Below are positions 33,528 through 46,325 of a stretch of DNA of 64,000 bases, one piece after another. The position numbers were made by a program, and so were the translations under genes. Origin of the DNA: Parietaria judaica (taxonomy: Eukaryota > Streptophyta > Magnoliopsida > Rosales > Urticaceae); contig OX940863.1 of assembly GCA_954871525.1 (NCBI GenBank), positions 1,712,001 through 1,776,000 of the forward strand. The letters are read 5' to 3'. Numbering within the stretch: the stretch's first letter is position 1; each line of letters opens with the position of its first letter. Under the pieces are notes generated by a model. It searched no databases and was not told the DNA's origin. It worked only from the letters and a program-made list of their open reading frames with translations.

Positions 33528-36500
33528 TTAGATCGTGAGAGAGCTGAACGACTCTAGATTCCCATTTGCTGCAACGGAAACTGAATGGTCTGAGTTGCCG
33601 TTTTCCGGGTGAACGGGCTTCACGACAGCAGAGCTGTTCCGGCCGTTGAAGTATATTGAGTAAGTGAAGAATTCACTACAACGCTCCTTCCATCCTAAGA
33701 AAGAACAAGCACATCAGATAAACGCTAATTTATAAAGTTCGAATATAACTTTGGAACCAGATTTTTTTTTTGTGTGGCGTTCTGTAGCCCCAGAGAAAAT
33801 CAATCCTGGTAACTTCTAATTTCCAGAAAACAGATTCTTTTTGTAGTACCAGAACAACAGTTTTCCGGTAACAGATTAAAATCGATAACACCGAGGACCG
33901 AGAAAAAACAGGAAGATGGTTTTGCACCTCAAAATCAGAAGGTGGTAACCCGTTAACAAATCAAACCTGGTTAAAGTTCCACTCCTATTCATGATGACCA
34001 AAATATGGAGGGTTGTTCTAAAATCTCGATAGTTCTTTAGATTTCAGCACTTTACGAGCTTCGGAACTCGGAAAATATGCATCCAGTCTTTTCTCTAACC
34101 AATAAACATGATTATTTAACTTCTTGTAGAAAATGCTACATGCAAATACGATCATTTATGAGCTATTATAAAATTTGCAGTACTTACTCAAAGCAGCGGC
34201 TTCATCTTGGAGACCGTTTTCCAGGAGTTTATGGACTCTGATGCAATCGTTGAGTGTCCAATCCCCGATAGGTCCAAGGGCCCCATTTCTGACATGAATT
34301 ATACATCCTAGACTCAGTATATTACTCCAAATATAAAAGCCAAATTGGAATTTATGAAATCAATGTCATAATAAAATGTAGCGAGTATTACGTTGGCATC
34401 GGGTTGTTTTGGGAGTCTTCAATTAGCTTGACAGCCTCGGATTTCTTGGCGGGTTCCAAAGCACAAAGCATTTCTGCCACTGCAGCTCTATGCATCAACG
34501 AACCTGCAATATACCAAACACCAACAGGGAAATCGTTAAGAGAAAAAAAGTAAGGCGAAAAATTGATGAATATGGTAGAATTACAATGAATTAAGATTGA
34601 TGATACCTTGATGTTTCTCCAAGAAATCCTTGTTTGCTTCGATCAGAGATTTCTCACGCAATTGACTGGAGAAAATAGTAAAACCAAATAATTTAGCATG
34701 TCGATTTTAAAGATGAAACATATAAAGGGTCAAAACTGACAAAAAAAAAAAAAAAAGCGAGGTTAATTTTTTTGAAAACCTTATTTCAGCGCGCTCGGCT
34801 TCAACGACACTCCAAATAAGTTTCTCAGCATCGGTCACAGGGGCAGCCATTGAATCCACTTTATTGAAAAATTTAATCTGTAATATACAGTTCCTAATAA
34901 GCCTAAAAACCAAAAACCAATATATATTTTCAACGAGTGCACTAAAAAAAAGAGAGGAGAAAATACGTACCAAGCAGCAATGGGTATCTGGGTGTTCAGC
35001 GTTCAGTCTTAGTAGCTGCTTTAGAGCCTGCACACAAATTAAAAATTCATTACATGTTTTATAATAAACTTTGAACAAAAACCGAATCGCATACTACGAA
35101 TTAACACAGAAATTGTATTTACCTGGAAGGCAAGCAAAATCTTCTGCTTTCTCAAATTTACTTCAAAAGAAAGTAAATGGGTTTCCAGAGAATCAGCAGA
35201 GTTCTTTTGGAGCAGCATCAAGTACTTTGTAGCTTCTGAAAGTGGATCTTCAGTCTGCATAAACACGTATTTAATATGATTGGAATATTTTCCACAGTGC
35301 AGTAAAAAAAATTCCGACATGATCACATATCCAAGGGTGTTGGAACACAATTTGTAAAATACCTGCAACAATTTTTCCCCATGTGGATCCGGGTCAACAG
35401 GTTTGGCATTTCGTTTCCCGGATTTAGAAACATTGTTCGTGCTCGATTCTTCGTTCTTGACTTCGGCCTCCTAGAGGAAAGAAAATTTATATTTTAATTA
35501 ACTTTTATTGGAAGGACTGAAAAAAAGCTAGAGAAACAAATCTGAGTACTTTTTTAGCTCGGGCTTCTGCTTTTCGCTGCTTTTGCCTCATTTTCTTTTT
35601 CTGAGAAGGAAGCATAGTGGACATACTATCGTCTTCTTCGGCTGTTGACTTTGGAGGTGAATCATACAGCTTTATATAGCCTCTGCATAAAAGGAAGAAG
35701 AAAAAAATGACAAACATAACGAGTGCATCAAGATTCATTAATAGTTTTGAGAAGACCCGGAAGAGAAACAAGAACAGTCTCTTGATAAACGTAGCCCTGG
35801 TCTCGGATTAAGAGTTCGACCGGGAAAACTCTCACAAGGATGTTTATCCACTACTCAAACATGACGGCTAAACCTAGATATAGGATTAGAAACCCTAATC
35901 CTACATTTACTGTAAAATACCCCAAATACCCCTCATAATATAAGACAATAATGAAAATAAATAATAAAAAATATTTCCTATTTACGGGTCTAACATAATT
36001 GTGTCTAAAGAACCGTGCTGATAGTGAAGTAGTTAATAACTATTAAAAGTCATTATCATTTCACCTGATTGCACCAGCTGCGGCTTTATGAAAATACGGA
36101 TGTGAATGCAATCTATCTTGGAATTTAAGCATTTCAACATAGGTACGCAATGTCATTTTCCTCAAGCAGTATGAGTGGAAGTCAAATTGGTCTTCAGTGA
36201 TATCAGTGTAGTGTTTCTCCACTGCGAGAAATTTCTTCAGCGCTCTTCCTAGTTCACCTTGGCGAAAGTAACTTTCACCGGATTCTAGCTCGTACCTTCA
36301 AAAGAAAATTATTCAATTTCAGATGGATGTGAAAATTCTGTACTCAACACCGAAAAGTTCTAGTTATGAGACAAAAAAAAAAAAAAACGTGTAGCCTAGT
36401 TTTTACTAACCAGTTACGAGGTTTTAATATATTTTGAGTTCGTGTTCCTACTATTTTAATTTATCTATATGGTTATATATTCATTTAGATTAAACATGTT

Positions 36501-39500
36501 CTTTTGATATGAAACTTCTTCATTTCTTAAGGATAGGTTTTCTCAGTGGTACTGGTTTGAAACCAATCTTCCACAGATAATGTTAAAAAAAAAAGGTAAC
36601 CAGCATTCTCTAAAAAAACATCGACCAATAAATAATTCCGAGCAAAACAAAAGGACATACCACATGCACTGCATGTCGTGAAGATTGTTATACTGATCTC
36701 CATCTTTAGTGAACAGAACGGCAGTTTTTTCAGCCAAAGCCACCTTCACGTAGGAAACACAACATTAATTGCCACATAAAGAAAGCGAAAGATTGCAGTA
36801 AAAATGGCAATGAATTAAAAAAAAAAAAACCTGATCAGCTTGAAGCATGCGCTTGACACATTCACTATTAATGTAACGATCTGCAAGATCCATACATCTG
36901 GCTTCATCGGCCAATGCGGCGGAAGCTGCCATATCACCAGCGTGCTTCAAAATCCGACTCTGCAATGAAATTAAATTTTCAAAAACCCCGATAAACCAAC
37001 TTCGATTAAAAGTGAACAGATATAACTACTTGTCTTTGGATCAAAACCTACCTTTCCAGAGTATAAATCAATTACAGTTGGAGTGTGCTGAATGGCCTCG
37101 TCAATTTTTGCAATGGCCAGGTCATACTGTCCTCTCCTGTCATAATGCTGCATCGACAGAGAGTCTCTAAGAAAACACGATCAAAACTATAAAAGAAGAA
37201 TGTGAAAGATATTAACCAAAAAATGCTAACCTGTGCTAGCAAGAACAAAGCCCACATAAGAGTTGAAGGAGGTTCTTTCTCAGCCCTGGATTTGAAACGC
37301 ATACCAAACAAAGAACATCACAGAGGGATTCCAACAGCATATCGAATAAAAGTATAAAACTAAAGAACAAAATTACATTAACTATTCATCAATGAGTACG
37401 ATGATTCTAAAAGCGCAAAGTCGAACAATTGTAAAGAAAGTTACCTCCCAGGGTATGCACCAGTTGTTCTAATTGAATTCTCCAACTCAAGAATAAGTTG
37501 CTCAAGAATATCCGCCTGAGAAGAGTGGCAAAGCAAGTATGACTCAAAATTCTTTTACACTAATTCATCAAATAGTAAACAAAGATTCGGGATAAGATTA
37601 ACCTTGCCAGGATGATCGTACAAAGGAGACAAATCAGAGAACAATGAAGGGACTCCCTGAAGTGAAATCATCAAGTATGTAACAAGCTTTTACGAAGGAA
37701 GAGGAGATAAATTATGATTAAATCAACCATGCAGTACCTTTGTAAGGAGAGGCCTAATATAATTGTCTGCTGCTTCTCTGAATTTGTCGCCTTGGAGAAA
37801 ATCAAGTGGAATTCTCTGCGACGCCCCCATAGATTTCGGTTAATTACGCATCGTAAGAAAAAATAATGATTTATAAAAACTAGTGAAATAAGAATCACAA
37901 TATTCATAATTTCTGTTTGCCTAGATGAATTACCTTGACAGCAGATGACCAACTGTATTGCTGTCTAAGAGATTTGTACAAGATGTCAAGCTGTTCGATT
38001 TGATCAGATGAGTAATTGCCATCTTTGGAATGGAGCCCAACGCATTTTTGAAGGCCTTCGTAATAGCTGAAATCGCGAACCAAAATACTTTAGTTCATCC
38101 TTTAACGAACCGGGATTAAAAAGTTTTTTTATTCTCTTTTCTTTGTCTACTTTCTTACATATATTTTACCTGTAGTTGTCGGCGTTCATGGAAAGTAAGG
38201 TCCTGTACAAAGTAGCACCTTCTTCAAACCGACCAAGCTTCACTAGAAGAGAAACCTCTTGCTCTTTAACTGCCAATTTATCGACCTTAATAAACACACA
38301 CGAAAGAGCTCAAATCAGCACACATCCCAAAGAATATAATCATAATAATTAAAGAAGTAACTTACAATTTTTGGCTCTTTCTTCCGCAACTCATCAATAG
38401 CCCTCTCGATAGAGCCCGATTCTTCCAATAATGAAATCTGGAAACAAATAATACAGTAAGCATTATACGTAATACATCATGGAAGAAACAAAAATGAGAT
38501 AATAAAAAAAAAGTATACCTTATATAGGAGCATTTCCCCATGTTCACAGCGCTCATTGTCCGGAGGAAAATCATCTTCAAGCGTCCCTTCGTAGGCTTCC
38601 AAAATTTCAACAGCTTTCAAAGCACTGACCACAGAGAGAGTATATGAATTAAAACAGGATGATAAACTCTTATGCAGATAAAAGAGTTTACTGAAAAGCT
38701 CCTAGAGAAGATACAATATACCAATATTATTGAACCAAAGGCATCTAAGAATAATGAGGTATAACATTGTAGTTCTTCGTCCACATATAAGCATATAAAT
38801 AATTCAGTGTCGACGATGATTATTAAAAATAAAAATAACAATTAATTTGACACTAGAAGGGTTAAAATTGTACTTTGAATTTAAATGGTGCGAAACAGCA
38901 AAACCAATCCAGTTCATACGATGATTTGGTTTTAGAGTGAGGAGCTGTTGTCTCGTCTCAACAAAACCTGCCAAATCCCGCATCTGAGCCTGTTTTAAAT
39001 GACGGGTAAAAGCAAGCATTAGCTGATTAGCAAAGTAATCATAAAAGAAATGAATTCATATATTGGAATACTTTAATAAAGAAAATACCTGCAAGAGTGA
39101 CAGGTCCCTAAGTATTTCAATGTTGTCGGGATCTATTCTGAGGGCATTTCTGTAACATTTAATCGCCTCTCTGTATTCTCTGTCAGACCGATAAAGAAGA
39201 CCGTAGACATGCCAGCACACGTGACTTTTCAGTTCATTCTGCATAGAGATGAGAAATCCTGACACTTCGTAACAACGTAATGGTATAGGACACTGAAAAT
39301 TGTATTAAAATATTCAAAAATATTCTACCTTTAACCCCAACCGAACAAGTTCGTAAGCTTCTGGTTTACGGTCCATGCAATTTAACGTTAAGCCTTTCAT
39401 TGATAAAGTTTCTGATCAAAATAGAAGACCAAATTACAAAGTCAGACATTGCATAAGTAGTAGGAATGACCAGAAAATACTATGCAAAATTGCATAAACA

Positions 39501-40299
39501 GAATATACCTCCATGGTCGGGAAACTTTTTTAGTATAGAATCTGCAGCCTTCAGACCCTTCTTATACTGCTTAGTTTCATATGATTTCTGCAACAAGATT
39601 TGAGCTTTAATATCCAGATGATTATACGACGTTATAATGACTCAATCTTATCACTAATAAGACACAATGACTTGGCCGTCGAACAATCCACGCTCATTTG
39701 CATAAAGATAGGAACATGTAGAAAGATGTTTAACAGCGACTTCCAACATTAACCGGGAGCTTGAACTATCCTAGAAAAAGTAAAGCCGAATCGGTAATAA
39801 AATCGCTGAAAAGGAAGTATATTTTTTGTCGAAGATAACGCACTTGGCTTCTCTCAAACCTTACCTCAGTAACGAAATATAAATCTATTACATTTCCTTT
39901 ACAAACTAAACAGTTTATAAGTCAGCTTCTCAATGTCCCTTTGATATTCTTGATAGAATCGATCCATCCAAACACTATTGCTCGCAAGTATTTCATGGAA
40001 ATTTAACACAAAAATTCCTAAAACCATTTCAATTCTTCAGTTAAAACCCCCAATTGTTCCAATCTGCATCAAAGCCCTACTGCCCGGTAATGCAACACGG
40101 CGAACGAAACAATCGCCGACACAGTCAAAGCAAAGACTAGGGTTTTCGCTCCATTTTCGGCACACGAAGAAGACAAAAGGAATCGAGCTTCGATCTCAAG
40201 CGATTGAAAGATGGAAACGAGGACCAAATCCAGAGAGAGAAGGCTTACCACAATGAGCTTGAAGAGGTTGGCCTCTTTGGGGGGCAAAGAAGCGCCCAT
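33528..40299 (-). CDS. NAA15: NAA15, auxiliary subunit of the NatA N-terminal acetyltransferase
   Basis: Twenty-six exons, all GT-AG and in frame, give 889 residues: 40299-40249, 39587-39509, 39411-39329, 39238-39089, 38989-38874, 38624-38519, 38437-38366, 38285-38170, 38066-37934, 37815-37738, 37656-37603, 37515-37445, 37285-37231, 37147-37052, 36959-36831, 36743-36661, 36295-36065, 35682-35550, 35470-35363, 35254-35123, 35027-34971, 34877-34780, 34665-34607, 34503-34392, 34288-34188, 33694-33528. The protein starts [17 protein letters not shown], as expected of plant NAA15, and is a helical TPR superhelix throughout, with a lysine/arginine-rich stretch ([17 protein letters not shown]) after residue 600. 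NAA15 scaffolds catalytic NAA10 and anchors NatA to ribosomes, where N-termini are acetylated after Met removal. Length agrees with the family and no break is seen. Confidence 0.95.
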
Positions 40300-41442
40300 T
40301 GCTGCGGAGGAGAGAGAAAGTAGAGAGAGACAGGAGCAGAGTGAGTTTGGGCTTCGATGGCGAGTTGAGAGAGTGGTGGCGTTTATCTGCTGCAACCCTA
40401 CTGTGAAGAAGAAGGCGACGCGATTATATTATATTATTTAATTTTATTAATAATAATAATTTAATTCATTTTGATATTATAAAAAAAATGAAATAAAGCG
40501 ATAGAGGAAATTCTTTCAACAAAATACGAGCGTGTGTAAATTGTGATGAAAATACATGTGAGTTTCTCAACTATTTACTTAGTTAAAGTGCATCAAAGTC
40601 AAACCAAACTTTAAAATTAGCCTTATAAGTTCTAAAAGTATGAAAAAAAAATTATAAAATATATACATATATGATGTAAATACTCCGAAATTTTGAAAAG
40701 GTTCTTTTCCGTTTTTATCTTTTATCGACCATTAATCTCATTCCGTTAAATGCCCACATATTTAAGATCAAAGTAAATGTCATTTAAGTTTTAAATGCCA
40801 TTTAATCAAATGCTTAAGCTTAGTCAAAATCGTGAAATTTTGAGATAAATAATGTATGCAAGTTAAATTTATCACCAAATAAAGAGCTTAATCTTTGTTT
40901 ATACATACAAAATTAGAAATGATATTATATGCTCCTAGTGGATGTCAATCTTTTACTTTTATCTTGTATGTTGACTCTTCGCTCGTCTCTTATCTGATTG
41001 TCTCGGGATAAGATTCGCCTTCTAGCCATGCATTAAGTACTTTGAGCTTTTGACCGATGTCATGGTCTCATCGCGTGTTGCGTGTCGTCAAGCGTTCGGC
41101 TTTTGGGCCGAGAACCATTTTCGAGGTGTCTTTGTAGACTCGGAGCCGGGTCGCGTTGTATTTAGCGTTATAAGTCCCGGACTTATGGCAAGTTGCGTGT
41201 CAACAAGCAATCGGTTATGAGCCGAGGGCTACTAGTGGATGTCAATCTTTTACTTTTATAGCAGACTTCAGTGACTCATCAATCCAACCAACGACATGTC
41301 GTTTTAATTGATAGGAAGACAGACTCTATATTATAGCTTTACTATACGACATGTAGCTAGTCCATTGACTTAAATTGTCGTACCATCCGAACGACATGTC
41401 ACTAGAAAAGTCAACTCCCAATCATCTTCGTGATAAAATTAG
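40300..41442. other. Intergenic region between NAA15 and XRCC1
   Basis: It contains the NAA15 5' UTR and promoter (CT/GA-rich at about 40310-40400) and AT-rich DNA. At 40936-41257 a G+C-richer block is bounded by a 28-bp direct repeat, and at about 41290-41400 there are three ACGACATG-type words, one a perfect 12-bp palindrome (ACGACATGTCGT). Confidence 0.55.
40936..41257. repeat. Block bounded by a 28-bp direct repeat
   Basis: CTAGTGGATGTCAATCTTTT and the eight bases after it occur at 40936-40963 and again at 41230-41257. The 266 bp between are G+C-richer than the flanks and hold two related GCGTGT(C/A)(G/A) words followed by CAAGC. No coding frame fits. Confidence 0.6.
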
Positions 41443-43267
41443 TCATATGTCGTGGAGCTTCGAAGAAACATTGTTGTAAGCAAGCTCTATTTCCTCTTCC
41501 GTCATCTCAACGGTTTGGTCGCTGTCATAACCCGACGTGCCGCCGGGGTTGACTTTCTTTCCTCTAACGTCCGTCTTTGGGGTTTTGTTCTTCCCCAATT
41601 TGTCGTCTTCTAAACGTTTGAACTCCGTCTCATAAATTCTCTTGCACTTCTTCGCTTGCTCGTAAAGATCTTTATTAGAATTGGATATGGCAGTGCTGTT
41701 TTTCGATGATCCGTCGAGCTTTAAGAGCTCTTTGACGACGTACGGGATGAAGTTCCACTGCTCGGTTACTTTGCGAACATCCTGCACAATAAAAATTTGT
41801 TAAAACTCAAGATCAAAGAAAAAAAAATAGATTGAATTAAATGAAAACATGTGCAATAACGGTACCTGCTTCTGCTCGAGAGAATCGATTACGTCTTGTA
41901 AACATGTTAAGATCCCTTCGGCTGCTATGGTCCACAACTCGCTTGCCTCCGGCTGCCAAAAAAACGACAAGCTCTAAGTAAATTTTATAAGATGGCAAAA
42001 ATAGAACGGAGTCAGAGGACAATTTGGTATTAAAACCTTTTCTTCTTGACTCTCGAGCCAGGAGGCGGTATTGTTCAAATCATCGGTAGCCCATTTCTTG
42101 ACGTTAGAAGGGGAAAGTTGTGTTTGTGTAGGGCTCGACACTTTGCTCTGCCAAGCGATGTAGGATGAGAAAAGGGAAAAGACTCTTTACAAGTAGACGA
42201 CTGGTGTGAATTTCCGTGTTCCTAGTTTTCCTTTTCTGCATATCGTAATTTCACCGAGCTTAAGCGCACCTTAGGAGCAGCCTTGGAAATTGGTTTTGAG
42301 CTTGATTCTTCGACTTGCTTCTGCGATCTTCTGGGCGGCGTTGCATTTGATTCTGCACATATTGTACCATTTAAATAGAAATTAGCTGGTTCTCACTTCC
42401 TAGAGAGATCATTCAAACAGAAAGATATCCAAAGTCTCTCATTTTCTGAATACCAATACAATCGACCCATATAATCCTGATTCGAGTTGATCAGAAAAGA
42501 TTTACCGCTACCTTCGTTTCTGCGCCATGGTTTACCAGCATGCATGAGATACGTTTCAATCTCGACAAGCTTCTTCTGGGAATGACACTCCGTTATCCAT
42601 TCCTATACGAGAAACGACCGAAACGGTCAAGTCAAATATCATAAGGCTTGTAAATATCCGTACAGTCAAACCATTAGCGACAGACATGGCTAGAGAAAAC
42701 GGATGCTCCGAGTATCGGAGGTCGGACTAATTCTACGGGGACTACAACATATGCCTAATCACACATTTCACACAAAGCCTGAACAATTATCTGCAATTTT
42801 CTTTTGTTGAAGAAATTGTTGAGTAATAACAAACCTTTGAAACAATGGTCCCGCAATCCGCCTGAACCTGCCGGAACTTTGGCGTGTTAGGGAAAGCGCA
42901 AATCAAGAGCGTGCAACCAGGGTTCCAATCCGGCTGGTACTCCGCTCCCATCTCCAGAGCTTGCGACCGCAGAACGCTGCGCTCGGGATTAACAAACCCA
43001 GATAGCACAAACACAACTCCTTCCTATAAACACCAACACGATATTCAAACAAGTTCTTAAGTATTTCATCAAAATACACCTTTCATTTGAACTCGTTACC
43101 ATAATCTTGGAGAATTCCGCAAACTTCTTCGCGGTCTTGTCAGCTCGCCCTTTGCCCCGCCTCGGCTCATCACCTGCGTCTCCGCCGTTCTCCTCGCCCT
43201 TGGCCGGCTTCTTCCCAGACGATTCAGTCTTGTCCATCCATGGAGGAAGGTTCCGCTTCGCAGACAT
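41443..43267 (-). CDS. XRCC1: XRCC1, BRCT-domain DNA repair scaffold
   Basis: Seven exons join in frame to 355 residues: 43267-43100, 43023-42835, 42602-42512, 42352-42270, 42147-42037, 41952-41866, 41781-41443. It starts MSAKRNLPPWM, the conserved plant XRCC1 N-terminus, followed by a Lys/Glu-rich linker and one BRCT domain (about residues 54-150; EGVVFVLSGFVNPERS and, at its end, WITECHSQKKLVEIETYL). The C-terminal half is charged, ending TEEEIELAYNNVSSKLHDI. Plant XRCC1 acts in the nucleus in base-excision/single-strand-break repair and alternative end joining; it lacks the Pol beta-binding domain of the animal protein, which fits this short length. The third exon has two possible donors six bases apart (GTAGCG after 42512, GTAAAT after 42506). 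Both keep the frame, adding or omitting Gly-Ser. Confidence 0.95.
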
Positions 43268-43853
43268 GTCGATCGTCACCGAAAACTTACAGAATCAATG
43301 CAATGCAGCAAGAACTCAGTGAGGATCAATCGGACGAACAATAAACACCAGATTTCGCTAACATGCGTACATACTCATCAACAGATTGATTGAAAGCAAC
43401 TAAGGAGTCGAATCACGACATTGCTTTGCTGTATCAAGTGAAGAGGTCGATAGTCCAAAGAGAGAGAGAAAAGGAATTTCGAATACCTATTTTCCTTCAG
43501 AGAGACTCGCCATGGAAGCTCTGACACTGCTTCTCTCTCGATGTAGTTCAATTGTAAGGTGTGGGCGGAAAAGGGATACTAGCGGCAATAGTACCTAACT
43601 TACTCAACTCAAAAATAAAAGCTTGATCAGATTTTACATCCATTAGTCAAACGTCAACGTGTCAAAGCCACACGGCAGTCAAATCGTTTGAACAAAAAAT
43701 ATAATTAACCTTCTCAAAGAAAATTTGAGTACTATTAAATTAAATACATACTGACCCTGTTAATCGGACTTTAAGTACTATTACCGGTAATATTTCATGA
43801 ACAAAGCCCGCGCAAGATATTGATAATATAGTTTGAAGAATTTGAATATGAGC
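43268..43853. other. XRCC1 5' UTR/promoter and tRNA upstream DNA
   Basis: GA-rich transcribed-leader-like sequence lies at 43440-43560. A possible 5'-UTR intron is suggested by AG and GT sites between 43270 and 43500 but cannot be fixed. The rest shows no feature. Confidence 0.5.
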
Positions 43854-43935
43854 GTGGACGTGCCGGACTGGTTATCGGGCATGACTAGAAATCATGTGGG
43901 CTTTGCCCGCGCAGGTTCGAATCCTGCCGTCCACG
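43854..43935 (+). tRNA. tRNA-Ser (anticodon AGA)
   Basis: The 82-base gene folds completely. The acceptor arm pairs GTGGACG with CGTCCAC. The D-stem is CCG/CGG and the anticodon stem CATGA/TCATG, with loop CTAGAAA (anticodon AGA). A long variable arm (GGGC-TTT-GCCC) marks the serine type. The T-arm is GCAGG-TTCGAAT-CCTGC and the discriminator base is G. CCA is not encoded, as usual in eukaryotes. The D-loop reads GACTGGTTAT where the common plant form has GAGTGG, from family knowledge. A T-run at 43937-43940 can serve as Pol III terminator. Confidence 0.95.
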
Positions 43936-44204
43936 ATTTTCTTCTCTATTTCTTTTAACAGATCAAGAGCGACAATAGACGATGAAAACGACATAAATCT
44001 GGGAACAGAAGTGAATGATTTCCTGTAATGAAAAACGACAGCAATCAAGTGAAGAGCTAGTTTTATAGATTGTTGGGTGTTTTTTTGATGATTATAACTT
44101 GATAATATATATATATTATATTCTCCTTTACATATCTGCAAAACAGGAAACCTCGCTTGTGTTTTGACACAAAAGATCTATATTGTTGTATTGTATGTGT
44201 AAGT

Positions 44205-44215
44205 AACTATCACCG
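44205..44215. repeat. SINE target-site duplication, left
   Basis: AACTATCACCG, matched with one difference by AACTATCAACG at 44318-44328. Confidence 0.7.
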
Positions 44216-44317
44216 TGGTTGCTAGGATAGCCTAGTGATAATTTCACACTACCTCCAAAGTGGAGGTTGTGGGTTCAATCCTCACATGCCGCAAAGTTGC
44301 CTTAAAAAAAAAAAAAA
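44216..44317 (+). mobile_element. Short tRNA-derived SINE with poly(A) tail
   Basis: The body starts TGGTTGCTAGGATAGCC and holds an A-box-like TAGCCTAGTGA (44228-44238) and a B-box GGGTTCAATCC (44271-44281), spaced as in Pol III promoters. It ends in 15-16 A residues and is flanked by an 11-bp near-exact target duplication. These features together identify a tRNA-derived retroposon. At about 100 bp it is short for a plant SINE, so it may be a head-only or truncated copy. Confidence 0.78.
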
Positions 44318-44328
44318 AACTATCAACG

Positions 44329-45580
44329 TAGGAGATTGTTAAAGAGAAACTATGACAACACAGCGAGTTCCAAAAGTTGCAACTATGACATTTTTGTAGG
44401 GGCTGACCTAAATTTTGGTGAGAGAACTAGTCAAAGGTCACGCCGAGAACGAACGACGCGATTAGCAGTGAATCATGTTGCAGAGTGGTGCGTGCGGCAG
44501 CATACCCGGAGGTTGTTATTTATTCTCTAGGCATGGAGAAGTGGAGCTCTCAAAATTCACAGTGGCTCCGTATAGGCAAGGCCGACTATGAGTTCGTCGC
44601 AATTTGTCAGGGTCCTAGACTAAATAAATTTTTAGAGCCTCAAAATATTTAAAAATTAATCTTTTATATTTAATTAAGTGTAATATATATATATATATAT
44701 AACCTATAAATTTGGGAAGCCAGGACGCAAGCTTTACTCGCGTATAGTTGAAAACCGGCCCTGCGTATATAGGCGACTTGGCAGCCAAAACACAAGCCCT
44801 CCATAAATCAAAACTTAAAATTCTCAAAGAAAAGCTTCCCAATTGTTTAATAGAAAAACGTGTCAATATCATTAAAGTAATTGGAAAATTGCAATTCTTG
44901 AGTTAATTTCAATTTATGTAGGACATAAAAGTACCAATTTTCCACGTCTAGTAGCTATCTTCCTATGATCAACTTGACGCTTTTGAAGTCAACGAATTTT
45001 CTCCATTATTTAGTCGAGAAAATCGTTTTTCGACTGTTAAATCATGTGCTTTTTCTCACTAATTGATCGACTTATACGTCTACGTGCAAGAAAAGTTATC
45101 TTACAAACACAGTTGATTACTTATATTGTCTCTTGAGAAATAAAAATATTCTCTATCTAGAAAAAGAAAGAAAAAAAGATTATCTAGAAAAAGAAAGAAA
45201 GAAAAAAAGTTTATAATGTAGTGCTTGACTATGTAATAAAGACCCCAAATCGTGAGCCATGACTAAACTCGTTAATGTTACATTAAATGAACATATATCT
45301 TTGTATAATTTGAGTACATAATAATCCAAACTCGTATGGTCAGTCAGAGTTTTGGTCAATGTCTGACTTTATTTACAAAATTTACGAGCGATCACCTCTA
45401 GTGTTTCAAATAAAATAAATTAGGCTTTTTATTTTATTTTATAGAAAACTACACATAATATTATATCTTAATAAAAATACTTTGTAATAATTTAAACAAG
45501 TCTAATATATATACTCCTTTTAGCTTAAATTCTCCAAAATTATTAAACGGGGCCTGCTCATAGTGGCTTGGTATAGGCAA
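44329..45580. other. AT-rich spacer, first copy of a local duplication
   Basis: About 44880-45290 is repeated at 45990-46325: shared words include AAAATCGTTTTTCGACTGTTAA, AGTTATCTTAC and GAGCCATGACTAAACTCGTT. An (AT)n tract lies at about 44684-44702. No gene seen. Confidence 0.6.
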
Positions 45581-45588
45581 TTAGCAGC

Positions 45589-45887
45589 TAATGTTGTAAA
45601 TTTGGAACCAGAAAGTTTTGGTTCTAGAATTGTCTGGATTTAGAAGTTTTGGATCCAGTTAAATTCGAAACCAAAATTTGTTAGTTCTAGTTTTTTTTAT
45701 TAAAAACAAATTGGATTTTATTTTTCTTTTGTCAAATTCGAATCGTATTTTTAATCCGACGGTCTTGATTGATCGATTTTAAAAATAAAAAGAAATTAAG
45801 AATTAGGACCGGATTTCTAGTTCCGAATTTTATCCACACACACAAAAAATACCGAATACTGAATTTGTTACCATATTTACAGGTTTA
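45589..45887. mobile_element. hAT-type MITE, 299 bp
   Basis: The ends TAATGTTGTAAAT and, in reverse complement, TAAACCTGTAAAT form imperfect terminal inverted repeats. The exact 8-bp word TTAGCAGC flanks both sides (45581-45588 and 45888-45895), as in hAT insertions. The interior carries GGAACCAGAAAG and GGTTCTAG words like those in the element at 46741. Confidence 0.82.
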
Positions 45888-45989
45888 TTAGCAGCGCGCC
45901 ATTGTTGCCAACCTCTCTCGTGCGGTCATCACCACTCCCGGAGGTAAAGACTTCCCAAATTGCTAAAAAAAAAATGTGACGATATTCAT

Positions 45990-46325
45990 TATAGTGATCG
46001 GAAAATTGCAATTATTGAATTAATTTCATTTTGTTTAGGACATGGAAGTATCGACATTCCAACAAAGTTGTCGTTTTTGAAGTCAATGGAAAATCGTTTT
46101 TCGACTGTTAAACCATCTGTTTTTTCCCACTAATGGATCGTTATACGTGCAAGAGAAGTTATCTTACAAAAATAATTAATGTCTTTTGATAAAAGTAAAA
46201 AAGATTCTCTATTGGAATATATATATATATATATATATATAATTATAATGTTGTGCTTGACTGTGTAATATAGAGACCCCAAAGTCATGAGCCATGACTA
46301 AACTCGTTGTTACATTAAATGAAGA
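45990..46325. repeat. Second copy of the 44880-45290 block
   Basis: Collinear with 44880-45290 but shorter by small deletions. Together they indicate a local tandem duplication. An (AT)n tract at 46217-46241 has expanded in this copy. Confidence 0.7.
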
